Below the pieces are notes generated by a model. The model was given only the letters and a program-made list of their open reading frames with translations, did no database searches and was not told the origin of the DNA. A stretch of 64,000 nucleotides of DNA from Nocardiopsis sp. JB363 (GTDB lineage: Bacteria > Actinomycetota > Actinomycetes > Streptosporangiales > Streptosporangiaceae), in the NCBI RefSeq assembly GCF_900143625.1, contig NZ_FRFF01000135.1:62001-126000 (forward strand), in the 5' to 3' direction. Both the position numbers and the translations under genes were made by a program. Below, in pieces: positions 41,985 through 51,966 of the stretch (position 1 is its first letter; each line of letters starts with the position of its first letter).

Positions 41985-43309
41985 GAGAGGACCTCCGACC
42001 ACAGGCCCGGGAAGTCGGGAATGGTCTTGCGGGTGGTGGCGATGTTCTCCACCTCCACTCCGGGCACCGCGAGCCCGATCACCGCACCGGACGTGGCCAT
42101 CCGGTGGTCGTCGTAGGAGTGGAACACCCCGCCGTGCAGTGGGCGTGGCCGGATCACCAGGCCGTCGGGCAGTTCCTCGACGTCCCCGCCGAGCTTGTTG
42201 ATCTCGGTGGCCAGGGCGGCGATGCGGTCGGTCTCGTGCCGGCGCAGGTGGGCGATGCCGGTCAGCCGGGACGGGGAGTCGGCCAGGGCCGCGATCACGG
42301 CGATGGTGGGCGTGAGCTCGCCGACGTCGTGCAGGTCCGCGGTGATGCCGTGGATCGCCCCGGTTCCACGCACGGTCAGGCCGCCCTCGGCGGTGCGGGA
42401 GACTTCGCCGCCCATCCGGGTGAGCAACCCGCGCAGGGCGTCACCGGCCTGGGTGGTGTGCTCCGGCCACCCCTCGACGGTCACCTCGCCCTTGGAGACC
42501 AGGGCGGCGGCGAGGAAGGGGGCGGCGTTGGACAGGTCCGGGTCGACGGTGATCTCGGTGGCGCGCAGCGGACCGGGCTCCACCTTCCAGGAGTTCTCCC
42601 CGGTGGTGATCTCGGCCCCGGCGGCGCGCAGCATCTCCACCGTCATGTCCAGGTGCGGCTGCGAGGGAACGGGCGGGCCCTGGTGGCGCAGGTGCACCCC
42701 CTCGGTGAAGCGGGCGCCGCTGAGCAGCAGCGCCGACACGAACTGGGAGGAACCCGAGGCGTCGAGGACGACCTCGCCACCGCGCACCGAGCCGGTGCCG
42801 TGGATGGTCAGCGGGAACGCGCCGCGGCCCGCGTCGTCGATGTCGGCGCCCAGTGCGCGAAGGGCGCCGAGGAGCTCGCCCACCGGCCGTTCACGAGCCC
42901 GTGGGTCACCGTCGAAACGCACGTCCCCCGACGCCAGCGCGGCCAAGGGCGGAACGAAGCGCATGACGGTGCCCGCGTTGCCCACGTCCACGGTGGCCGG
43001 GCCGCGCAGCGGAGCGGGTGTGATGGACAGATCCGGGGCGTCCGGGTCGCCTGAGGGCACTTCGGTGACCGTGACCCCCAACGCCCGCAGCGCGCCCACC
43101 ATGAGTTCGCTGTCCCGGCTCACCAGGGGATGCCGTACCAGGCACGGCCCCTCCGAGAGGGCCGCGATGACCAGGGCCCGGTTGGTGATGGACTTGGACC
43201 CGGGCAGGCGGATCCGGGCGTGCACCGGGGCGCCCGCGGTGGGCGCGGGCCAGTGCTCCCCGGTGGGAGTGTCGTTCCGGTGGGACGGCGTGGACGCGGA
43301 ATCAGGCAT
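41981..43309 (-). CDS. aroA: 3-phosphoshikimate 1-carboxyvinyltransferase (EPSP synthase)
   Basis: AroA joins phosphoenolpyruvate to shikimate 3-phosphate in the shikimate pathway. The 442-residue protein has the N-terminal [36 protein letters not shown], the [17 protein letters not shown] block, catalytic-site [14 protein letters not shown] and the C-terminal [13 protein letters not shown]. Full length, ATG start. It forms a two-gene unit with rsgA, an arrangement I recall from other actinobacteria. Confidence 0.95.
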   Translation of the reverse strand: MPDSASTPSHRNDTPTGEHWPAPTAGAPVHARIRLPGSKSITNRALVIAALSEGPCLVRHPLVSRDSELMVGALRALGVTVTEVPSGDPDAPDLSITPAPLRGPATVDVGNAGTVMRFVPPLAALASGDVRFDGDPRARERPVGELLGALRALGADIDDAGRGAFPLTIHGTGSVRGGEVVLDASGSSQFVSALLLSGARFTEGVHLRHQGPPVPSQPHLDMTVEMLRAAGAEITTGENSWKVEPGPLRATEITVDPDLSNAAPFLAAALVSKGEVTVEGWPEHTTQAGDALRGLLTRMGGEVSRTAEGGLTVRGTGAIHGITADLHDVGELTPTIAVIAALADSPSRLTGIAHLRRHETDRIAALATEINKLGGDVEELPDGLVIRPRPLHGGVFHSYDDHRMATSGAVIGLAVPGVEVENIATTRKTIPDFPGLWSEVLS

Positions 43310-43413
43310 GACCCAAGGTTATCGGTCCGGACCCCGACCTGGAGGATCGCGTGCCGCGCCTGTGGACGACCGGGGCGGTGGGTGGGCGGCGCGAAGCCGG
43401 CGGTGAGGGAGAT

Positions 43414-43485
43414 TCCCCCGATATCCCCGGTAGGACGGCGCGGGGGTGGAGGACCAGAGGTGACTCCGCGCCCGTGGACGATCGG
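43414..43485. repeat. conserved three-block intergenic element, copy B
   Basis: TCCCCCGATATC, CGGGGGT and CCCGTGGACGATCGG recur here with the same spacing as at 6166-6238 (first two blocks identical spacing, third one base closer). An extra CCTGTGGACGACCGG lies at 43359-43373. The element sits in the 234-bp gap between aroA and the cysteine desulfurase gene. Confidence 0.45.
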
Positions 43486-43543
43486 GGTTCGTGCCCGGCC
43501 ATGGCCGAGAGGACGGAACGTCCGACGTATCCTGGATTCCGCC

Positions 43544-44716
43544 ATGGTGTATCTGGATCACGCAGCCACGACCGAGGTCCGCCCCGAGGTGATCGCCGAG
43601 ATGGCGGCGCAGCTCGGTGCCCTCGGCAACCCGTCCTCCCTGCACGGACACGGCCGTGCCGCCCGCCGGACCGTCGAGGAGGCGCGCGAGTCGATCGCCG
43701 CCGCGGTCGGCGCCACCCCGCACGAGGTCGTCTTCACCGCGGGCGGCACGGAGTCGAACAACATCGCCATCAAGGGCCTGTACTGGGCCCGCAACGCCGA
43801 GGCCCCCGCACGCACCCGGATCCTGGTCAGCGCCGTGGAGCACCACGCCGCCCTCGACCCCGCCCGGTGGATGGCCGACCACCAGGGTGCCGTGTACGAG
43901 GAACTCCCGGTGGACGCGGTCGGCCGCGTGACCCCGCGGGTCCTGCGCGACGCCATCGAACGCGACCCCGACTCGGTGGCCGTGGTGTCGGTGATGTGGG
44001 CCAACAACGAGATCGGCACCTTACAACCGGTGCGGGAACTGGCCGCGGTCGCCGCCGAGTTCGGCGTCCCCTTCCACACCGACGCGGTCCAGGCCGTGGG
44101 GGTGCAGGACGTGGACTTCGCCGACAGCGGGGTGAGCGCGCTGACCCTGAGCGGCCACAAACTCGGTGGACCCGTGGGGGCCGGCGCCCTGGTCGTTGCG
44201 CGTGGACTGGCCCCGGTGCCGGTGCTGCACGGCGGCGGTCAGGAACGCGACATCCGCTCCGGCACCCTGCCGACACCGCTCACCCGTGGCCTGGCCACCG
44301 CGGTGGGTCTGGCGGTGGCCGAACGCGAAGAGCACGCCGAACACCTGGCGTCGTTGCGCGACGAGCTGGAGGCCGGGGTCCGAGAGGCCGTGCCGGACGT
44401 GGTGGTCAACGGCGACCCCGACCGGCGGTTGCCGGGTATCGCCCACCTGTCCTTCCCCGGATGCGAGGGCGACGCCTTGCTGATGCTCCTCGACGCCCGC
44501 GGTGTCTCCTGCTCGACGGGTTCGGCCTGTTCCGCCGGGGTCGCTCAACCCAGCCATGTGCTGCTGGCCACCGGGGTCGACACCGAGGTGGCGTTGAGCA
44601 GCCTGCGTCTGTCCCTGGGCCGTACCTCCACGATGGGGGACGTGAAGCGTCTGGTGGCGGAGATCGGCCCCGCGGTCGAACGCGCCCGCGCCGCCCGCGC
44701 CAAACGTCGCCGCTGA
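43544..44716 (+). CDS. cysteine desulfurase (IscS/NifS class)
   Basis: This PLP enzyme releases sulfur from cysteine as a persulfide for tRNA thiolation or Fe-S work. The 390-residue protein has VYLDHAATTEVRPEV, VEHHAALDP, SGHKLGGPVGAGAL (PLP Lys) and the active-site loop CSTGSACSAG. Length and motifs are full. In many actinobacteria such a gene precedes mnmA; mnmA is not next to it here. It could also supply persulfide sulfur to MoeZ, which is inference. Confidence 0.93.
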   Translation: MVYLDHAATTEVRPEVIAEMAAQLGALGNPSSLHGHGRAARRTVEEARESIAAAVGATPHEVVFTAGGTESNNIAIKGLYWARNAEAPARTRILVSAVEHHAALDPARWMADHQGAVYEELPVDAVGRVTPRVLRDAIERDPDSVAVVSVMWANNEIGTLQPVRELAAVAAEFGVPFHTDAVQAVGVQDVDFADSGVSALTLSGHKLGGPVGAGALVVARGLAPVPVLHGGGQERDIRSGTLPTPLTRGLATAVGLAVAEREEHAEHLASLRDELEAGVREAVPDVVVNGDPDRRLPGIAHLSFPGCEGDALLMLLDARGVSCSTGSACSAGVAQPSHVLLATGVDTEVALSSLRLSLGRTSTMGDVKRLVAEIGPAVERARAARAKRRR

Positions 44717-44771
44717 CCCGGACCCGACGGGCGGGCACAGGCCCGCCGGCACGGGACCACGTACGCGAAGA

Positions 44772-44800
44772 GGGATGGAAGGACCCTGTCCTTCCACCCC
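44772..44800. terminator. hairpin after the cysteine desulfurase gene
   Basis: TGGAAGGAC pairs with GTCCTTCCA around CCT, extended by GGG/CCC past one mismatch. It lies 56 bp past the stop, in the convergent gap. No T-run follows. Confidence 0.5.
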
Positions 44801-44820
44801 TCGCCGTTCGTCGAATCTTC

Positions 44821-44850
44821 GCCGGACGTCGCCGGACGTCGCCGGATGTT
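44821..44850. repeat. three 10-bp tandem repeats
   Basis: GCCGGACGTC occurs twice in a row and a third time as GCCGGATGTT, in the 3' untranslated region of the cyclophilin gene. A closing CGCCGTCCGG can pair back. Confidence 0.6.
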
Positions 44851-44860
44851 CGCCGTCCGG

Positions 44861-45526
44861 TCAGTCGTCGGCGCGGTTGATGGTGACGGACTCCAGCACG
44901 ATGTCGCTGGTCGGCTTGTCGTTGGCGTCGGTCTCCACCGCGGAGATCGCGTCCACGATCTCCATCGACTCCTCGTCGGCGACCTTTCCGAAGATGGTGT
45001 GCATGTTGTCCAGGTGCGGGGTCGGCTCGACCGTGAGGAAGAACTGGGAGCCGTTGGTGGCCGGACCCGAGTTGGCCATGGCCAGCATGCCCGGCTCGTC
45101 GAAGGACAGCCCGGAGTCGAACTCGTCGGGGAACTGGTAACCGGGGCCGCCACGGCCGGTGCCCTCCGGGTCGCCGCCCTGGACCATGAAGTCCGGGATG
45201 ATCCGGTGGAATACCGTCTCGTCGTAGAACTCCTCCGCGCCCGTCTCCGGGTTCGTCGCGAGGCCGCCCTCGGCCAGGCCGACGAAGTTGGAGACGGTGA
45301 TGGGGGCGTCGTCGGGCAGCAGTTCCAGTTCGATGTCGCCCTCGCTGGTGTGCAGGGTCGCGCCCTCCACACCGGTGATGTCCACCTCGGCGGGCAACGG
45401 GGACTCCTCCGAGGCGTCGGGGGAGGGGGAGTCGGGCTCGGGCGCGGCCTCCTCGGACTGACACGCCGCCGTGGCGAACAAGGCGGTGCAGGCGAGGATC
45501 GATACCGGCAGGGTCAAGCGGTTCAT
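44861..45526 (-). CDS. lipoprotein cyclophilin (peptidyl-prolyl isomerase)
   Basis: The 221-residue protein has a signal peptide with lipobox LFATAAC (Cys at about 22), a Ser/Pro/Glu linker, and a cyclophilin domain from about 55 with [34 protein letters not shown] and [16 protein letters not shown]. It probably assists folding of secreted proteins at the outer membrane face. ATG at 45526 starts the signal peptide; the frame is open farther but non-conserved. Confidence 0.92.
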   Translation of the reverse strand: MNRLTLPVSILACTALFATAACQSEEAAPEPDSPSPDASEESPLPAEVDITGVEGATLHTSEGDIELELLPDDAPITVSNFVGLAEGGLATNPETGAEEFYDETVFHRIIPDFMVQGGDPEGTGRGGPGYQFPDEFDSGLSFDEPGMLAMANSGPATNGSQFFLTVEPTPHLDNMHTIFGKVADEESMEIVDAISAVETDANDKPTSDIVLESVTINRADD

Positions 45527-45631
45527 CGGTTCACATCCGGGGATCAGGTTCGCGGCGGGGCGGCATTCAGCGTACTGCGAATCGGGACGGCTCCGACGTC
45601 CGGGACGCACTCGACCGAAACCCCACGAAGC

Positions 45632-46099
45632 TCAGGACGGAGACCCCGTCGGGTCCTCGTCGGCGTCGCGCTCGCCCTGCTCACGGCCTTCCGGGCGCTG
45701 TTCCCGTTGCTCTCGTCGCTGCCGTTCGAGGCGTTCGCGTTCCTCTCGGGCCTGGAACTCCCTGGCCCGGACGCGCTGCTCCTCGGCGCGTTCGCGGCAC
45801 TGCCGCAGGAACGCCTCGTCTTCCTCGGAGGTGGAAGCGCGTGCCCGCCCCGGGTGTTCGTACTCGGGGAAGGGCGAAGGAGGACCCACCGGGCCCTCGG
45901 CGAGTTCGGGACGGCGTCGCGGACGACCGAGCAGGAACCACGCCGCGGCACCGATCTTCGGCAGCAGCAGGACGATCATCGCCCAAGCGGTCTTGGGTAG
46001 AAGGCGGATCTCCTCCGCGTCGGATCCGATGACGTCGAAGAGCACGTAGACCCAGAACGCCAAGGAAAAGAGTGCGGCGAAGAGGGCGAGGTAGACCAA
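45632..46099 (-). CDS. membrane protein with PLDc_N domain and charged coiled tail
   Basis: The 155-residue protein has two helices (about 3-20 and 36-58) around the PLDc_N signature FDVIGSDAEEIRLLPKTAWA, IVLLLPKIGAAAWFLLGRPR. No phospholipase domain follows; instead there is a Glu/Arg-rich coiled tail (about 90-150). TTG at 46099 with GGAAGG upstream fits the domain start better than the far ATG at 46216. Function is unknown. Confidence 0.8.
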   Translation of the reverse strand: MVYLALFAALFSLAFWVYVLFDVIGSDAEEIRLLPKTAWAMIVLLLPKIGAAAWFLLGRPRRRPELAEGPVGPPSPFPEYEHPGRARASTSEEDEAFLRQCRERAEEQRVRAREFQAREERERLERQRREQREQRPEGREQGERDADEDPTGSPS

Positions 46100-46304
46100 C
46101 GGACCTTCCAATCGGGGGAAACACTCGACAGGGGAAGAACGACATGGCGGACTTTGTGCTGACTTATCACGGATGGCCGCACCCGCCAGGTCGCTTGACC
46201 AGCCACCGGGGGGCAAGAGAAGGTCGAAGTCCGGGGGCTGGGGCGTCGCATCGAGGGTATGTCACTCCAGTCCCCCAGGGGCGTCGGCAGAATCGGGAGA
46301 GGTC

Positions 46305-47123
46305 ATGGGCATGAAATCGGCGTTGCCGTCGGCGATGTGGCTCCCCTTCGGGGCTCGGATCCTGCGTGCCCGCTCCGACCGAGGGCTTTCACGCAGTGAT
46401 CTCGCCAAGAGTGTCGGTGTCACCGACGACAAGCTCCGTGAGGTGGAGGACGCGCACTGCAGACCGGCCCGTTCCCTGGTCGAACGGGTCGACACCGCTC
46501 TGGGTACCGAGCACCAGTTGCTCGACGCCTGGGCCATCACGTTGCAGGCGGAGGCCTTCCCCAACGAGTTCGGCGACATGCGAGAACTCGGCACCCACGC
46601 CGCCCGGTTGTGGGAGCACCAGCCCATGACCGTTCCGGTCTTCCTGCGCACCCGTGAGTACTCGCGGGCGGTGCTGGGGCCGCGGCATTCCCACATGGAA
46701 CCCGAGGAGATCGAGGCCATGGTGGAGGAGGAGATGGCGTACCGCGCGGCGATGACCGGACCCGAAGGTCCGGCGCTGCGGGTGGTCATCAATGAGTCGG
46801 TGCTGCGCCGGCCCCAGGGCGGGGCCACGGTCCTCAACGCCCAGCGCGATTTCCTCGCCGACCTCGTCGAAGCGGGCATCGTCGATCTCGCGACCATCCC
46901 CGAGGACACCCCGTACCACCCGGGTCTGGGTGGCGCGTTCCGGATCATGGAGTTCGCCGACCGCCCCAGCATGGTGTACGCGTTCGCCGCCCAGGGCGGC
47001 GATCTCACCGGGGACAGCGAGGACGTCGGACACTGCCGGAAGGTGCGCGAATCCATCGAGGAGGCGAGCGTGGAACTCGCCCCCGGTTCCGAACTCCTCA
47101 CCGCGCGCTGGCCCGAGGGGTGA
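46305..47123 (+). CDS. XRE-family regulator with DUF5753 domain
   Basis: The 272-residue protein has an N-terminal HTH (FGARILRARSDRGLSRSDLA, KSVGVTDDKLREVEDAHCRP, about 15-55) and the DUF5753 sensor-like domain, with LRTREYSRAVLG and a MEFADRPSMVYAFAAQGGDL segment. This is the WhiJ-like architecture common in Actinobacteria, usually with a DUF397 gene beside it; none is next to this one. GGGAGAGG precedes the ATG. Confidence 0.9.
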   Translation: MGMKSALPSAMWLPFGARILRARSDRGLSRSDLAKSVGVTDDKLREVEDAHCRPARSLVERVDTALGTEHQLLDAWAITLQAEAFPNEFGDMRELGTHAARLWEHQPMTVPVFLRTREYSRAVLGPRHSHMEPEEIEAMVEEEMAYRAAMTGPEGPALRVVINESVLRRPQGGATVLNAQRDFLADLVEAGIVDLATIPEDTPYHPGLGGAFRIMEFADRPSMVYAFAAQGGDLTGDSEDVGHCRKVRESIEEASVELAPGSELLTARWPEG

Positions 47124-47201
47124 CCCGAAGACCGGGTCGTTGGATGATCGGTTCCGGAAAAGTCTTGGGAGCGCACCTGCGCATGAGCTAGGTTGCCCGC
47201 C

Positions 47202-48416
47202 ATGGATATCGCTATCACTTCCGGATACGTCGTGCCCGTCGTAGGAGACCCCATCGAGGGCGGGACGGTCCTGATCTCCGACGGCCGCATCACCGCAGTG
47301 GGGACGGCGGACGAGGTCGCCGTCCCCGAGGGCGCCGAGGTCGTCGACGCCGCGGGCGGGTGGGTCCTACCCGGCTTCGTCGAGGCCCACGGGCACGTGG
47401 GCATCCACGAGGAGACCATCGGCTGGGCCGGTGACGACACCAACGAGATGACCGACCCCAACGGCGCCCGCATGCGTGCGCTCGACGCCATCAACCCCGC
47501 AGACCAGGGCTTCGTCGACGCGCTGTCGGGTGGCGTCACCAGCTCCGTGATCAAGCCCGGTTCGGGCAACCCCATCGGTGGCCGTACCGTCGCCATCAAG
47601 ATGTGGGGCCGCAGCGTCGAGGACCGTCTGCTCAAGGAACCCGCCAGCGTCAAGAGCGCCCTGGGAGAGAACCCGAAGCGCGTCTACGGCAACAAGGACA
47701 CGCTCCCCTCCACCCGTCAGGGCGTGGCCGCGGTCATCCGCGACGCCTTCACCAAGGCCCAGGACTACAAGGCCAAACGGGATCACGCCGCCGAGGAGGG
47801 CAAGCCCTTCGATCGTGACAACACCCTGGAGACCCTCGTCCAGGTGCTGGACGGCGAGGTGCCCTGGTGCCAGCACGTGCACCGCGCCGACGACATGCAC
47901 ACCGCGATCCGCCTGGCCGACGAGTTCGGCTACCGGCTCATCATCAACCACTGCACCGAGGGCCACCTGTTGGCCGACGAGATCGCCGCGCGCGAGATCC
48001 CCGTCATCACCGGCCCGCTGATGACCGCCCGTTCCAAGGTGGAGGTCGGTAACCGGACCCTGGCCAACCCCGGCATCCTGGACCGCGCCGGCGTCAAGGT
48101 CGCCCTCACCACCGACGCCCCGGTCATCCCCGTGGAGTTCCTCGTCTACCAGGCGATCCTGTGCGTGAAGGAGGGCATGGACCGCGACTCCGCGATCCGT
48201 GCGATCACCGTCAACCCGGCCGAGATCATGGGCTTGGACGACCGTGTGGGTTCCCTCAAGCCCGGCCTGGACGCCGACGTGGTGCTCTGGTCCGGCGACC
48301 CGCTCGACATCATGAGCCGCGCCCTGCGCGTGTTCGTCGGCGGCCGTGAGGTGTACACCTACGACCAGGAGCGCCGCGAGGGCACCGCCCTGGACCCCTA
48401 CTACCGGGAGTCCTGA
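47202..48416 (+). CDS. metal-dependent amidohydrolase (imidazolonepropionase-like)
   Basis: The 404-residue TIM-barrel protein has the metal-binding HGH of EAHGHVGIHEE (near 63-65), NHCTEGHLLADE and TTDAPVIP (Asp ligand), then the C-terminal GLDDRVGSLKPGLDADVVLW typical of the superfamily. A Lys- and Arg-rich insert lies at about 130-205. It hydrolyses a cyclic amide or related bond; the substrate is unknown. It stands alone, 78 bp after the XRE gene, and a hairpin follows it. Confidence 0.88.
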   Translation: MDIAITSGYVVPVVGDPIEGGTVLISDGRITAVGTADEVAVPEGAEVVDAAGGWVLPGFVEAHGHVGIHEETIGWAGDDTNEMTDPNGARMRALDAINPADQGFVDALSGGVTSSVIKPGSGNPIGGRTVAIKMWGRSVEDRLLKEPASVKSALGENPKRVYGNKDTLPSTRQGVAAVIRDAFTKAQDYKAKRDHAAEEGKPFDRDNTLETLVQVLDGEVPWCQHVHRADDMHTAIRLADEFGYRLIINHCTEGHLLADEIAAREIPVITGPLMTARSKVEVGNRTLANPGILDRAGVKVALTTDAPVIPVEFLVYQAILCVKEGMDRDSAIRAITVNPAEIMGLDDRVGSLKPGLDADVVLWSGDPLDIMSRALRVFVGGREVYTYDQERREGTALDPYYRES

Positions 48417-48485
48417 GCACCGGCGCCATCCGCGTCCTCCGTCCCCTCCCCTAAGGCGGGGTGAGGGGCATCTGAGGTACCCGCC

Positions 48486-48521
48486 ACGCCGCGGCCGACC
48501 CGTCTAAGGGGGCCGCGGCGT
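48486..48521 (+). terminator. terminator after the amidohydrolase gene
   Basis: ACGCCGCGGCC pairs perfectly with GGCCGCGGCGT around a 14-base loop, 70 bp past the stop. No T-run follows. Confidence 0.6.
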
Positions 48522-48623
48522 CGCTGTTCGGTGAGGTCTTCCGATGTGCCGCAGGGGCCCTTAGACCGAGTCTGGGATCAGCCGGGGGAACGACTCCCGG
48601 CCGGTGAACCCCCGGAGGCCCCC

Positions 48624-48776
48624 ATGCACCCCGATCACAGCGCTCAGGCCGCCGACCGGTACCGCGCCGAGATGGAGCGGATCGCACGCGAGGAGCGACT
48701 GGCCGGTGAAGCCACCGAAGGACGGCGGAAACGCGAACGCGAACGCGCCGAGAGTCGTGACCCACGACCGCGATGA
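48624..48776 (+). CDS. small highly charged protein
   Basis: The ATG at 48624 behind GGAGG opens a 50-codon frame with a single long charged helix (ERIAREERLAGEATEGRRKR). There is no Cys or membrane segment. A clean ribosome site and GC-rich third positions support it; no family is known. Confidence 0.5.
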   Translation: MHPDHSAQAADRYRAEMERIAREERLAGEATEGRRKRERERAESRDPRPR

Positions 48777-48923
48777 TCCGGACCGTGGTCCGCGCACCGT
48801 CGTCACCGGGTCGACTCGGCCCCCGTCGTAGGGCGCGGACCGCCATGACGAGGATCCCCGCCCCCATGACGAAGGTCGAGGGCGGGTCCGGGCGCCCGCC
48901 CGGACCCGACGGAATCCGCCCGC

Positions 48924-49724
48924 TCAGTCGACCCGTCGGAAGGTCGCTTCGCCCTCGGGAGCCGGCCCGTACACGACGCTCACCCGCTCGGTCGCCAACC
49001 GCTTGAGGAACCGCTCCTCATCACCCGCGCTCGGGGCGGGGGTCAACACCAGCGGAACGCCGGAGACGACCGCGGCGGTGAGTACCGACAGGTCCTCGCC
49101 CAGGGCAGTCAACGGGGCGTCGGAGGCGACCACCACGGCCAGCCGGTCGCCCTCGGCCAGCCCCCAGGCCTCGGCCCGGGCCCGACCCGCCGCCACCACC
49201 TCGGCGCCGGTCAGCGTACGCTCGCCCACCTCCAGCGCGATCTCTCCGGCGTCCACCGGATAGGACTGGAAGTGGTCGCCGTGTCCGCGCACCTCCACCG
49301 TGTAGTCGGTGACCATCGCCGGCACCTCCTTGAGCGGCATGCCCAACGAGTCGAGGGAGGTGCCCACGACCTCCTCGGCGCCTCCGTCCTGGGCCTCCGT
49401 CAGCCGGTCGGGGTCGGCCACCGCGACCTCGGTGTCGCGGGCCACGCCGCCCGAGCCGTCCAGTACCACCGCCGCGCCCACCGACCAGCAGGACAGCAGC
49501 CACGCCAACGACTGCCAGTGCGGTGGCAGCGCCACCGCGACCCGGTCGCCCGGCTGGGTTCCGAAGCCGTCCACCAGCATGTTCGAGGTCTTGGAGACCC
49601 AGTTGTCCAGGGTGGCCCGGGACAACTCCACCCGGTCCCCGAGGTCGTCGTAGGAGGTCACGAACGGGCGGCCGGGGTCGGTTGAGACGAGAGCGCGCCA
49701 CAGCGGCGCGGGAGAGTCGGACAT
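48924..49724 (-). CDS. TIGR03089-family protein (partial AMP-binding fold)
   Basis: The 266-residue protein looks like only the N-terminal part of an AMP-forming acyl-CoA synthetase (RVAVALPPHWQSLAWLLSCW, VGAAVVLDGSG) and lacks the P-loop and the adenylation motifs. That is normal for the actinobacterial TIGR03089 family, which is short by nature, so it is not a truncated gene. Function is unknown. It lies upstream of, and divergent from, the glycan genes, a neighbourhood I recall for the family. Confidence 0.85.
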   Translation of the reverse strand: MSDSPAPLWRALVSTDPGRPFVTSYDDLGDRVELSRATLDNWVSKTSNMLVDGFGTQPGDRVAVALPPHWQSLAWLLSCWSVGAAVVLDGSGGVARDTEVAVADPDRLTEAQDGGAEEVVGTSLDSLGMPLKEVPAMVTDYTVEVRGHGDHFQSYPVDAGEIALEVGERTLTGAEVVAAGRARAEAWGLAEGDRLAVVVASDAPLTALGEDLSVLTAAVVSGVPLVLTPAPSAGDEERFLKRLATERVSVVYGPAPEGEATFRRVD

Positions 49725-49838
49725 GGCCCTCATGGTAGGAGCCTCGGGGGAGCGGACGGCGACCGCGTCCCATGTCACGGTCCCGTCGCGAGGATGACAC
49801 GGTGTGCGTACCCGTGCGGAAACTGCCAGAGTTGCCCC

Positions 49839-51887
49839 ATGCGCTTGCTTCCCGGACGGTTCCTCGCCCGTGTGACCGCGCTCCCCGCGATCGCCCTCTC
49901 GGCCTGGCTCCTCGTCGCCTTCCCTCTGCTGGTCGCGGGCTGGTTCACCCCACTGCTCGGGCTCCTGCTGGGAGCACCCGCGGTTCTGGTGGCCTGCGCG
50001 CTGTCACCCCGCCTGATCCCCGACCTCGACGAGGACCATCCCTCCTGGTGGCCGGTGGTGGCGGTACTGCTCATCACGGTCGCCTTCGCCGTGGTCCAGA
50101 TCGCCTACCACGCCGAGGCCCTGGTCATCCGCCGCGACCCCGCCTCCTACGCCATGTACACGTCGTGGATCGCGGAGAACGGGTTCCTGCCCATCCCGCA
50201 GCAGCGCGAACTCATCGCCGGTGACGACCCGGCGCTCGGCTACCAGAGCCTGGCCCACTACGAACGCGACGACGTCATCTGGCCGCAGTTCATGGCGGGC
50301 GCCCCCCTGGTGCTGTCGATCGGCTACTGGCTGGGCGGGCTCGACGGCATGCTCGTCACCACCCCGATCCTCGGCGCGCTCGGCGTCCTCACCTTCGCGG
50401 GGCTCACCGCCCGTCTGGTCGGGGCGCGCTGGGCGCCCTTGGCCGCGCTGGTCCTGGCGATCTGCCTGCCCCAACAGTGGGTGAGCAGGTTCACCTACAG
50501 CGAGCCGCTCGCCCAGATCCTGCTTCTCGGCGGGCTCGTCATCGCGTTCGACGCCCTGAGTCGAAGACGGTCCCTCACCGGTGGTTGGAGCACGGGGCAC
50601 ACCCTGGCCGCCATCGCCGGGGTGGTGCTCGGTCTCGGGGTGCTGGTGCGCATCGACGCCATCCGCGACCTGCTGCCGGTGATCGGCTTCGTCGGAGTGT
50701 TCCTCGTCGCCCGGCGCGGCCAGGCCCTGCCCCTGCTCGGCGGACTCGTCGTGGGTGTCGGCTACGGCCTGGTCGCCGGGTACGGCTACTCCCTGCCCTA
50801 CCTGGAGTACCTGGCGGACTCGATGAACCCGCTGCTCCTCATCGGCTTCGCCGTCATCTTCCTCACCGTCGTTCTCACGGCCGCGCTCTGGCGCTACGGG
50901 TTGCCGCACACCGAACGGGTGCGGTGGCTGCCGAACGCGGTCGGCCTGCTCGCGATCCTCGTCATGGCGGGTTTCGCGATCCGGCCGTGGCTGTGGCCGG
51001 ACTACGGACACGGCAGCGACTTCACCGACCAATGGGTCGCCGCGGTCCAGCAGACGGAGGGACTGCCGATCGAGGGCAGCCGCACCTACTACGACATGAG
51101 CCTGTACTGGGTGGGTTGGTACGTGGGTCTGGGCACCGTGCTGTTCGCGGTCCTGGGGGTCGCCCTGGTCCTGCGCCGGCTCGCGCAGCGCCGAGACCCG
51201 CAGTGGCTGTTGCCCGCGATGCTGCTCGTGTGGACGGTCGCCACGATCCTGCTGCGTCCCGCCATCACACCGGACCATCCCTGGGCCAGCCGTCGACTGA
51301 TCGTGCTGGTCATCCCGGCGTTCATCCTGTTCGCGGTGTGGTTCCTGGCCTGGCTCACCCGCTACTGCGAACGGTCCGTCCGACACGGTCGCGGTGGCCC
51401 GCTCGTCCGCTCACTCCCGACGGTGGTGGCCGCCGGGGCGGCCGTCGCCCTGCTCGGCCCCACCCTGGTCACCTCCGCGGCCGGGATCATGGGGTACCGG
51501 CAGGACGTCGGAACGGTCGCGGCGACCGAACGCCTGTGCGCGTCGCTACCGGAGGACGCCTCGGTCATCGTGGTGGACTCGGGGATGGCGGGCGCCTATA
51601 TGCCGCTGATCCGCAACGTGTGCGGGGCGCCCACGGCGTCGATGGATCAACCGGACGAGGAATCGGTCGACCGGGTGGTGGCCGCCGTGTACGAACGGGA
51701 CCGCACCCCCGTGCTCGCCGCACCGGAGTGGCACGTGCTGGAGGAGACCACCGACGACGCCGAGGAGGCCGAACGCGAGTTCCACGTCATCGCCGACATG
51801 GACCCGAGTACGCTCATGAAACCTCCCACCGGTTCCTGGGACTTCCACGGCAGCGTCTGGACGGTCGTCCCATCGCCCCCCGAATGA
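49839..51887 (+). CDS. GT-C-type membrane glycosyltransferase
   Basis: This 682-residue protein has about 12-13 membrane helices. The first outer loop carries the RRDPASYAMY motif, with an Asp in the place used by lipid-linked-sugar GT-C enzymes. A C-terminal soluble part of about 130 residues (from about 555) with a SDS-like CASLPEDASVIVVDSG segment lies outside. It would transfer a sugar from polyprenyl phosphate to an envelope acceptor. A GT2 gene of the polyprenyl-phosphate-sugar synthase type lies 79 bp downstream, which could make the donor. Confidence 0.82.
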   Translation: MRLLPGRFLARVTALPAIALSAWLLVAFPLLVAGWFTPLLGLLLGAPAVLVACALSPRLIPDLDEDHPSWWPVVAVLLITVAFAVVQIAYHAEALVIRRDPASYAMYTSWIAENGFLPIPQQRELIAGDDPALGYQSLAHYERDDVIWPQFMAGAPLVLSIGYWLGGLDGMLVTTPILGALGVLTFAGLTARLVGARWAPLAALVLAICLPQQWVSRFTYSEPLAQILLLGGLVIAFDALSRRRSLTGGWSTGHTLAAIAGVVLGLGVLVRIDAIRDLLPVIGFVGVFLVARRGQALPLLGGLVVGVGYGLVAGYGYSLPYLEYLADSMNPLLLIGFAVIFLTVVLTAALWRYGLPHTERVRWLPNAVGLLAILVMAGFAIRPWLWPDYGHGSDFTDQWVAAVQQTEGLPIEGSRTYYDMSLYWVGWYVGLGTVLFAVLGVALVLRRLAQRRDPQWLLPAMLLVWTVATILLRPAITPDHPWASRRLIVLVIPAFILFAVWFLAWLTRYCERSVRHGRGGPLVRSLPTVVAAGAAVALLGPTLVTSAAGIMGYRQDVGTVAATERLCASLPEDASVIVVDSGMAGAYMPLIRNVCGAPTASMDQPDEESVDRVVAAVYERDRTPVLAAPEWHVLEETTDDAEEAEREFHVIADMDPSTLMKPPTGSWDFHGSVWTVVPSPPE

Positions 51888-51966
51888 GACCTTCCGGTCC
51901 TCCACGGCGGTGCCCCCGAACCGCCGTTCGCCACTCCGACAAACCCGCTCCGTCGAGAAGAACACC

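Noticed and set aside
48924..49724. Truncated acyl-CoA synthetase pseudogene
   Set aside because: The length and missing motifs match the natural TIGR03089 family, and the frame is intact.
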